The position numbers and the translations under genes were made by a program. The notes below the pieces were generated by a model. That model was given only the letters and a program-made list of their open reading frames with translations. It was not told the origin of the DNA and ran no database searches. Below are positions 1 to 5,424 of a stretch of 7,491 bases of DNA, piece by piece (within the stretch, counting starts at the first letter, position 1; every line of letters starts with the position of its first letter). Source of the stretch: Micrococcales bacterium (GTDB lineage: Bacteria; Actinomycetota; Actinomycetes; S36-B12); contig NZLD01000034.1 in NCBI GenBank assembly GCA_002694095.1, positions 2,195 to 9,685 of the forward strand, written 5' to 3'.

Positions 1-9
1 TCCTTTTGT

Positions 10-28
10 TTAGGTTAGGCTTCCCTTA
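10..28 (+). promoter_or_regulatory. DtxR/IdeR-type iron box 1 (upstream copy)
   Basis: The sequence TTAGGTTAGGCTTCCCTTA agrees at 16 of 19 positions with the DtxR/IdeR operator consensus TTAGGTTAGSCTAACCTAA. The left half and centre are perfect and the mismatches are all in the right half. It covers where the -35 region of the promoter should lie. By family knowledge, an Fe(II)-loaded DtxR/IdeR dimer pair would bind here and block transcription when iron is sufficient. Binding is inferred; the match is seen. Confidence 0.8.
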
Positions 29-42
29 CCTTTTTATAAAAT
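15..42 (+). promoter_or_regulatory. Candidate sigma-70-type promoter between the iron boxes
   Basis: An AT-rich block holds two overlapping -10 candidates, TATAAA at 35-40 and TAAAAT at 37-42 (the latter fits the actinobacterial TANNNT pattern). A weak -35, TTAGGC at 15-20, lies 16 bases before the second candidate and is embedded in iron box 1. Transcription would then start near 48-50, leaving a leader of only about 12 bases. The placement between two operators supports the call, but the -35 match is poor. Confidence 0.55.
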
Positions 43-61
43 TTAGGGTAGCCTAACCTAA
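43..61 (+). promoter_or_regulatory. DtxR/IdeR-type iron box 2 (start-proximal copy)
   Basis: The sequence TTAGGGTAGCCTAACCTAA matches 18 of 19 positions of the DtxR/IdeR consensus; only the sixth base differs. Its last base is the A of the ATG start codon at 61, so the operator covers the likely transcription start and the whole short leader. It begins 33 bases after the start of box 1, about three helical turns, so both sites could be occupied on the same face of the DNA. This is the strongest regulatory signal in the window. Confidence 0.9.
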
Positions 62-2631
62 TGGGAAATGCTTGTTGGGGTCAGCCCCTGGACCTGAGCG
101 ATCTTGCTGCCGATGTAGACCCCGGCGCACCAGCCATCTGGACGCCGGACGGCACCATTACGTACGGGGAATTGGTCACACTCGTACGCCAGCAGCAAAG
201 CCGCTTGCCCGATCGTCGCTCTCTGATCCTGCTAGCTGTTGACAATTCATGGGGCAGCGTCGTGAGTTACCTCGCGTGCATCGCCTCCAACCTACCGACA
301 GTGCTTCTCCCACATGGCGACGACAACTTCTTGTCTGAGATTGCCCTGCAATACGACGCAAACTTTATTGTCGACGGGCCCTCAGGATGCGTGACCCATC
401 GATCGGCAACAGAACACGAACTGCATCCCGAACTCCAAATTCTTCTAAGCACATCTGGCTCCACGGGATCACCGAAACTCGTGCGCTTGTCCGGAAAGAA
501 TTTGACCGCAAACGCGACGTCGATAGCGCAAGCACTAAATCTGTCGAAAGAAGACAGATGTGTCGCCAGCCTTCCAATGTCCTACTCCTACGGGCTTTCC
601 GTCATCAACAGCACGATTGCGGCCAGAGGCTGCATCGTTTTGATTCCCGGAACGGCGACGCAACCAAGTTTTTGGAACTGCGCACGAGTCTCAAACGCTA
701 CGACCTTGAGCACTACCCCATACATGTGGGACCTGATTGAATCCCAAGGCTTGAATGTTTTGCAGATCCCGACCCTCTCACGAATCACCGTTGCCGGTGG
801 TGCTCTACTCCCATCCAAGGTTGCCGAGTATGCCCACCTCGGACGTGCAATCGGATGGGATCTGTACGTCATGTACGGGCAGACGGAGGCCACGGCGCGT
901 ATCGCCATCCTTCCCCCAGATCTTGCCTTCGATTGCCCTGACGCTGTCGGATTCCCAATCGAAGGTGGATCTGTGCGCTTGGAACACATCGTCGGTCATC
1001 CGCTATCCACGGGAGAATTGATCTATTGCGGTCCCAACGTCATGCTGGGTTACGCGACATCGGTTGAAGACCTTAGCCGTGGCCACGACTCAAGGGAGCT
1101 TGCTACGGGCGATCTTGCCACGATTGACAAGTCGGGCTGCATACGAATCGTGGGTCGAACCTCGCACTTTACAAAAGTTCGTGGTCACCGTATTGACTTA
1201 CGGCACCTTGAAGATACGGTGAAACAAAGTGGAGTCGAGCTTGCTTGCATTGCGAGCGCCGAGCACATAAACGTCGTCACAACGTCCATCACGCCTGAAG
1301 CACTGCTATCAACAGTGTGCACAACGTCCGGTCTGCCTCCCGACGCTTTTCGGCTTTTCCTAGTCGAAGAACTGCCCCGCTCTCCAAATGGCAAAGTGTC
1401 AATGAAACAAATACAACAGATAGTGAAGACAGAGTCTTGCTCGGCCTTAACTAGTGACCACCCTGACTCCACTATCGACGCAATCTTTCAGCGTCACTTG
1501 TTGCTTTGCCGGGTTGACCCTGACCGTTCTTTTGCCGACTACAGGGGGGACTCACTGAACTACATATCGGTATCAAACGCCCTGCAGAGGTTGATTTCTA
1601 ATCTTCCCGGTCATTGGCCATCAATGACTGTAAGGGAACTAAAGACACTTCATCATCGACGGGGACCCGAGCGTCGAGTGCGGTGGATGGGAATGCTAGA
1701 GACCAGCATCTTGGTAAGGGCCGTGGCCATTGTTCTCATCGTCTTCAACCACACAGGTTTCGTAAAGATTCCGGGCACTGCGCACGCGCTTTTACTGCTT
1801 GCAGGGTACGCCTTTGCACGGTTTGTCTTGCCCTCTAATCTCAGCGAGCCCTACGTCAGACGAACGACACGTTACATCGTCACTTTGTACACCCCAGTAT
1901 TCATGTGGCTCATCTGTCTTGTCGTGATTAGTGATCAATACGGGCCGTCTCTCTTCTTCGTCAACAGTCTCAGTGATGAATTTAATGGCCCGCATCTCAG
2001 GTATTGGTTTGTTGAAGTTCTGATGTACGCACTTGTGGCCTTCGGCTTGCTTTTCGCATGGACGCAATTTCGAGATCTATTGCGATCGAGGCCTGTGCAG
2101 GTCACAGGGCTCCTGGCAGTGGCCTGCTTCGCCATGAGCTTACTTGGTACGAGTACAGATTCTCTCTATCGCGTTTACTCCCCAGTAGGCACTCTCTGGC
2201 TCTTCGCTGCCGGACTGACCTTGTACTACCTAGACAGCAAAAAACTCGCATTTTCCATTCTCTTGAGCGGCGCGCTCTTTATATATTTTGATGACTGGCC
2301 GAGGGCGTTTGTATGCAGCGCACTGGTTTTACTGGTTGTCTGGATGGATCACGTCCGGGTCCCCACCGTCTTGATCAGAGTCTTCTCCGTACTTGCCTCA
2401 GCGTCTCTGATCATCTACCTCACGCACTGGCAGATATATCCACCGATCAAACACGGGATTGATTTTGCTGGTGCTGCTCTGGTGTCAGCCCTGGTGTCGT
2501 TGCTTATCGGTTGTGTGGCTTGGTTCTTGTTCAATCAGATGTCACTGCGTCTCTATCGAGCTTTAGCCTCGAAGCAGAAATCACCGCGAACACCACACAG
2601 TCAAAAAGAGGTGGCCTCCGCGTATGTCTAG
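61..2631 (+). CDS. Adenylation–carrier–acyltransferase-3 membrane fusion protein
   Basis: This 856-residue protein is predicted to activate a carboxylic acid as an acyl-AMP, load it on its own carrier domain and transfer it to an unknown acceptor at the membrane. Residues ~10-455 are an AMP-binding domain: STSGSTGSPK (130-139), MYGQTEATAR (271-280), TGDLA (349-353), GR...TKVRGHRID (365-379) and a C-terminal NGK with Lys445. Residues ~468-530 are a carrier domain with GDSL; Ser498 is the predicted phosphopantetheine site. Residues ~548-830 contain about ten hydrophobic segments and resemble acyltransferase family 3; Arg553 and His564 reproduce that family's R-X10-H motif. The region where amino-acid-activating domains usually carry Asp (SYSYGLSV, 174-181) has none, hinting at a non-amino-acid substrate. 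ATG 61 is the first possible start, since an in-frame TAG lies at 49-51; there is no Shine-Dalgarno. Composition is lower in GC than the hmu genes. The domain calls are firm; substrate and acceptor are unknown. Confidence 0.88.
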   Translation: MGNACWGQPLDLSDLAADVDPGAPAIWTPDGTITYGELVTLVRQQQSRLPDRRSLILLAVDNSWGSVVSYLACIASNLPTVLLPHGDDNFLSEIALQYDANFIVDGPSGCVTHRSATEHELHPELQILLSTSGSTGSPKLVRLSGKNLTANATSIAQALNLSKEDRCVASLPMSYSYGLSVINSTIAARGCIVLIPGTATQPSFWNCARVSNATTLSTTPYMWDLIESQGLNVLQIPTLSRITVAGGALLPSKVAEYAHLGRAIGWDLYVMYGQTEATARIAILPPDLAFDCPDAVGFPIEGGSVRLEHIVGHPLSTGELIYCGPNVMLGYATSVEDLSRGHDSRELATGDLATIDKSGCIRIVGRTSHFTKVRGHRIDLRHLEDTVKQSGVELACIASAEHINVVTTSITPEALLSTVCTTSGLPPDAFRLFLVEELPRSPNGKVSMKQIQQIVKTESCSALTSDHPDSTIDAIFQRHLLLCRVDPDRSFADYRGDSLNYISVSNALQRLISNLPGHWPSMTVRELKTLHHRRGPERRVRWMGMLETSILVRAVAIVLIVFNHTGFVKIPGTAHALLLLAGYAFARFVLPSNLSEPYVRRTTRYIVTLYTPVFMWLICLVVISDQYGPSLFFVNSLSDEFNGPHLRYWFVEVLMYALVAFGLLFAWTQFRDLLRSRPVQVTGLLAVACFAMSLLGTSTDSLYRVYSPVGTLWLFAAGLTLYYLDSKKLAFSILLSGALFIYFDDWPRAFVCSALVLLVVWMDHVRVPTVLIRVFSVLASASLIIYLTHWQIYPPIKHGIDFAGAALVSALVSLLIGCVAWFLFNQMSLRLYRALASKQKSPRTPHSQKEVASAYV

Positions 2632-3046
2632 TCGCGTCGGCATTGACTTTGTACACACAGGTCGCATCCGCGACCTAGTTAGCGCATCTAGCTCTGCTGA
2701 ACTACGGAGAATTTGGACTCATCGCGAATTGGAAGAGTGTGATGGACGCCTGGACTCTCTTGCCGGGCGATGGGCCGCGAAGGAAGCTGTCCTGAAGTGC
2801 TTAAGGTCAGGGATAGCGGAGCACCCTCTAACCAACATTGAGGTCTTGAAAAGCCCGCTGGATGGTTCGCCCCACTTACGGCTGCACCGCTCAACTCTCT
2901 ATTTCAGTCTCCTGCAGGAATTGAGTCGATGGACGATTTCGATATCGCACGATATTGGAATAGCCATTGCGATTTCCGTCGTTGAAGAGTCGACTCACAC
3001 CAATCCGCACCGTCCAAAATTACAATATGCCTCGAGGAGCAAATGA
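2624..3046 (+). CDS. acpS: AcpS-type 4'-phosphopantetheinyl transferase
   Basis: This 140-residue protein is a small, AcpS-type holo-carrier synthase that moves phosphopantetheine from coenzyme A to a carrier-domain serine in the cytoplasm. Visible motifs are GIDFV with Asp8 (magnesium ligand position), WTHRELEEC (31-39), the signature LAGRWAAKEAVLK (46-58) with Lys53, Glu54 and Lys58, and TISISHD (104-110). The start overlaps the end of the upstream gene by eight bases, and AGAGGTGG at 2607-2614 gives a good ribosome-binding site nine bases before ATG 2624. The obvious client is Ser498 of the upstream fusion, which would make it a dedicated activator rather than the housekeeping AcpS. The last ~20 residues are polar and outside the family core. 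I am confident of the family; the client is inferred from context. Confidence 0.9.
   Translation: MSSRVGIDFVHTGRIRDLVSASSSAELRRIWTHRELEECDGRLDSLAGRWAAKEAVLKCLRSGIAEHPLTNIEVLKSPLDGSPHLRLHRSTLYFSLLQELSRWTISISHDIGIAIAISVVEESTHTNPHRPKLQYASRSK
3034..3039 (+). promoter_or_regulatory. Ribosome-binding site bearing on the start of the DUF2470 gene
   Basis: GAGGAG lies three bases before ATG 3043 and nine bases before the second in-frame ATG at 3049. The usual spacing favours 3049, whereas the ATGA overlap with the acpS stop codon favours 3043 by translational coupling. The two starts differ by only two residues (Met-Lys). Confidence 0.6.
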
Positions 3047-3774
3047 AAATGAAGCGCCGTGAAGCCGATCCGAGTGGAGCGCAGAGGGCGAGAGAGGTAT
3101 TAGCCGAGGCAGACACCTTTCAACTTCTGCGTCTAGAGCCGGAGACGAGTCACTTTGATGTAGAAACATTGGTGGTTTGCCCCTGGTCTGGTTGCGTCAC
3201 GTATGTCTTTGGAGACCTTGCCGACATTCCCGCGGGACAGATACGGGTTTCGATACGTGCGGAGAAGCGAGAACTCGGCACTCTAACGATGAGTGGGAGT
3301 TTCGGCCGCCCACGAGTGATTGATCCAGAGCCATTGCAACACACGAAAAAGTCAGACGACAAGTACTTCTCTGATCTTGGCGCGAAAACACTCATCGGCG
3401 TGCAGCTTATTCCCGACACGATTCGTGTCGATGTGGTGTGTGACACTGAGGCTGACATACACCGGGTGCAGTCCTTACAGGTGGCGCCATTGGATTTTTT
3501 TCACGTGCGTTTTGATTCCTGGTCACTTGATCCAAAGGCGTTGATATCGCACCTTGAGAGCGAGCATCAGAGTGAACTCAGGAACCTCGTAAACGTGTCC
3601 ACACCGGGACTGGGCGCCGTTTCGACATTTATTTGCATTGATTCCATGAATCGAGATGCGCTTCAACTCGTATGTCTGAATGATGATGGATCAAGCACCA
3701 TTTCAATCCCGTACGGGGCTTTCTTGTCAGGTCCGCAAGACGTCGTGCGATGGGTGATGAGTTACACGAAGTAG
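3043..3774 (+). CDS. DUF2470 (HugZ-like, heme-associated) protein
   Basis: This 243-residue soluble protein has no signal peptide or membrane segment. Residues ~161-241 fit the DUF2470 domain found at the C-terminus of HugZ-type heme-utilisation proteins: ALISHLESEH (166-175) matches the usual HMNADH-type helix with His170 and His175, and is followed by an ICIDSMNRDAL strand pair and a SIPYGAFLSGPQDVV ending. Residues ~25-150 are rich in beta-type segments and could be a divergent split-barrel (PNPOx-like) domain, but I see no diagnostic motif there. In HugZ the C-terminal region supplies a heme-binding histidine, so heme or iron handling is a reasonable guess; enzymatic activity is not shown. 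The ATG overlaps the acpS stop codon, so it belongs to the iron-controlled operon. Family call moderately firm, function open. Confidence 0.75.
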   Translation: MKMKRREADPSGAQRAREVLAEADTFQLLRLEPETSHFDVETLVVCPWSGCVTYVFGDLADIPAGQIRVSIRAEKRELGTLTMSGSFGRPRVIDPEPLQHTKKSDDKYFSDLGAKTLIGVQLIPDTIRVDVVCDTEADIHRVQSLQVAPLDFFHVRFDSWSLDPKALISHLESEHQSELRNLVNVSTPGLGAVSTFICIDSMNRDALQLVCLNDDGSSTISIPYGAFLSGPQDVVRWVMSYTK

Positions 3775-3804
3775 GGGAAAATTCCTAGTGATGTCTTTAC
3801 GACC

Positions 3805-3854
3805 GAGACCATGGGCAATTTGCCGCTTATCGCTGAGCGGCTTCAGTTGGTCTC
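3805..3854 (+). other. Nested stem-loop candidate downstream of the operon
   Basis: GAGACCA at 3805-3811 is perfectly complementary to TGGTCTC at 3848-3854. Inside it, GCCGCT at 3822-3827 pairs with AGCGGC at 3836-3841 around an eight-base loop. It begins 31 bases after the stop of the DUF2470 gene. It matches no riboswitch I recognise and may be part of the operon's 3' end or a chance fold. Confidence 0.35.
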
Positions 3855-4076
3855 CTGGAGCCGGGAGAGCCACGAGGACTCCCTGTCCTCGAACTTGTCG
3901 TCCCACCAGTGTTCGTCAACGTGGGCGGAGCCTCTCGTCCGAGTTACTTGCTACGCGTAACGGCTAGGGGTGCCGGCTTCGCTACTCACAGTGGCGATCT
4001 AAGTGTTTCTACCAGGTGGGTGCAATGTGTGACCTCGCAGATGTTAGGCGGCACTGCCTTTGACACACGTGCGTAG
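3837..4076 (+). pseudogene. Possible decayed coding stretch, unidentified
   Basis: Seventy-nine codons are open from just after TGA 3834-3836 to TAG 4074-4076, with no ATG near the beginning; the only early start-like codon is GTG at 3909, without a ribosome-binding site. The translation includes a hydrophobic, protein-like run (residues such as LPVLELVVPPVFVNVGG) and then loses character. The same frame beyond 4076 is broken by further stops. I recognise no family, and a chance open frame is a real alternative. Confidence 0.2.
3873..3891 (+). terminator. Candidate hairpin terminator after the acyl-transfer operon
   Basis: CGAGGAC at 3873-3879 pairs perfectly with GTCCTCG at 3885-3891 around the five-base loop TCCCT. 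No T-tract follows, so it is not a classical intrinsic terminator, although hairpins lacking a T-tract have been proposed as terminators in actinobacteria. Its place about 100 bases after the last gene of the operon fits a 3' end. Confidence 0.35.
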
Positions 4077-4422
4077 CCCACGCATCCCAAGCGCAAGCTG
4101 ACAATAAGGTTTTCTAGGTTGCCATGGAGCATTCCGGCATCTGCGTCACGTAGGACGATAGGCAGAGAGTGGTTCGGAGATGACCTGCAGGCTCCCACGA
4201 CGAGAACACTTGAAGCCGCTACCGACCAGACTCAGTAGCCGGTGACCGCAAAACGATTTGTTCAGCCGACTCCGTTGACCCCCGGCTGCACTATGCATTG
4301 ACCACGGGGATGCCCTAACCCTTTTTCAGGCTCTCCGTGACCTGTCAGGCAGCAAGGGCATCGTACGAGAATTCCGAATTGGCCGGGAAGAGAATTTAGC
4401 CACGCTGCGACATACTCAGTGG

Positions 4423-5424
4423 GTGCGAATTTGGTTTTCCTGTGTCGCTTTAGCGGTCATGATCGCGACAGTCAGTGCCTGCGAATCCTCCAGCATGAGC
4501 TCACCGAGGTCTGAGCCGACTGGCACTTCGTCAGCAACCCCCAGTTCTGGGCCCTCTGGGCTGCCACTGAATTCTGGGGAGAGAACTTCCTGGCCGGTGA
4601 CGATTCGGATCCAACAGTTGGCGCCGATTGACTTCGTAAGCGATCCAATTAATGGTGACCAAAGGATTCTTGCTTTGGCTGCTGGGTCCGCGGAACTTGT
4701 CGACATGCTCGGGGCTGGGGGACAACTCGTGGGGCAAGCTGAGACGAGTGAGCGCCGCACCGGGGTCCCGGTAGTGACGCTGGGCCATCAGATTGACATA
4801 GAAAAGGCCCTTGAGGTCGATCCAACGCTTGTTCTCGTGGATGAATTGATTGGGCCGCCGGAGGCAATCGATGCACTGAAGCAATCTGGCGCTGACGTCG
4901 TCTCGGTGCCTCCGGTATGGAACCTCGCCGACGTTCCACAGCGCGTGGCGGCGCTCGCTGACTCGGTGGGTGCTTCGGATGATGTTGCCGCACAGTTGGG
5001 CTCGGCACTTGCTGTTTCCGATCCCGCACCTGCAAGCACGTCTCCAAGGGTCGCCTTTCTGTATCTGCGGGGCCCAAGTGCCGTCTATCTGCTCGGTGGG
5101 TCGGATACGGGGGCCGATGCGCTCATCAGGGCTGCGGGGGGAATTGACGTGGGTAGTGACATCGGATTGAAGGGTTTTGTCCCCCTCACCGCCGAGGCCT
5201 TGATCGAAGCGGACCCGGACATCGTTTTGGTCATGACCGAAGGTTTAGCTTCGGTGGGTGGCGTGGATGGGCTTGTCGAGTTGCCGGGTGTCGCCCAAAC
5301 GGATGCTGGAGTGCAGGGGCGTGTGATTGCAGTAGATGATCGGGTGCTGCTTTCTTTCGGAGCTCGCACGCCATCTTTAGTCGCTGCGCTCCGTGAGATC
5401 TTCGGTTCCGTTGAGAGAGAGTGA
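4423..5424 (+). CDS. hmuT: Heme ABC transporter substrate-binding lipoprotein HmuT
   Basis: This 333-residue lipoprotein captures heme at the outer face of the membrane and delivers it to HmuU/HmuV. Residues 1-20 form a lipoprotein signal with Arg2, a hydrophobic core and lipobox VSAC, Cys20 being the lipidated residue. A Ser/Pro/Gly linker (21-57) precedes a class III periplasmic-binding fold (~66-330), including VTLGHQIDIEKALEVDP (118-134), FLYLRG (212-217), GSDTGADALIRAAGGIDV and TAEALIEADPDIVLVMT (256-272). His122 and Tyr222 are about 100 residues apart, as I recall for the axial His/Tyr pair of corynebacterial HmuT. GTG 4423 is chosen because it gives the proper signal peptide; no Shine-Dalgarno is visible, and the frame stays open upstream to 4279. 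Its stop overlaps the hmuU start. Heme specificity is inferred from family resemblance. Confidence 0.9.
   Translation: MRIWFSCVALAVMIATVSACESSSMSSPRSEPTGTSSATPSSGPSGLPLNSGERTSWPVTIRIQQLAPIDFVSDPINGDQRILALAAGSAELVDMLGAGGQLVGQAETSERRTGVPVVTLGHQIDIEKALEVDPTLVLVDELIGPPEAIDALKQSGADVVSVPPVWNLADVPQRVAALADSVGASDDVAAQLGSALAVSDPAPASTSPRVAFLYLRGPSAVYLLGGSDTGADALIRAAGGIDVGSDIGLKGFVPLTAEALIEADPDIVLVMTEGLASVGGVDGLVELPGVAQTDAGVQGRVIAVDDRVLLSFGARTPSLVAALREIFGSVERE
5413..5421 (+). promoter_or_regulatory. Purine-rich ribosome-binding tract before hmuU
   Basis: GAGAGAGAG abuts GTG 5421 and sits five bases before a second in-frame GTG at 5427. The spacing favours GTG 5427, while the GTGA overlap with the hmuT stop supports GTG 5421. 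The protein would differ by two residues. Confidence 0.45.

Larger units (their letters stand above)
3775..4422. other. 648-base region without a defensible gene
   Basis: No reading frame here has a credible start, ribosome-binding site and recognisable product. Small open stretches exist: 3791-3970, Arg-rich and unlikely; 3811-3960, about 49 codons from ATG; and 3837-4073, open without an ATG. A start-less stretch from 4279 runs in frame into hmuT. Stem-loops cluster at 3805-3891. TTGACC occurs at 4275 and 4298, but no -10 at proper spacing accompanies either, so the hmuT promoter is not identified. The best iron-box-like match (around 4303-4321) scores only about 10 of 19. Decayed coding DNA at the edge of an acquired segment is one reading. 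Confidence 0.6.

Noticed and set aside
3773..3788. Imperfect palindrome right after the DUF2470 stop codon as a terminator
   Set aside because: The pairing needs two G-U pairs, the stem is short and AT-rich, and no T-tract follows.
3791..3970. Small ORF from ATG 3791
   Set aside because: The translation is dominated by Arg, Ser and Pro, there is no Shine-Dalgarno, and the stem-loops overlap it. It looks like a chance frame.
3986..4198. A 70-codon minus-strand open frame in the intergenic region
   Set aside because: There is no ribosome-binding site, no recognisable motif and no coding-like composition; no transposase signature was found in neighbouring frames either.
4303..4321. Iron-box-like sequence around CCCTAACCC
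   Set aside because: Only about 10 of 19 positions match the DtxR/IdeR consensus and the left half is essentially absent.
4391..4409. TTAGCC core before hmuT as a possible iron box
   Set aside because: Only about 8 of 19 positions match once both half-sites are considered.
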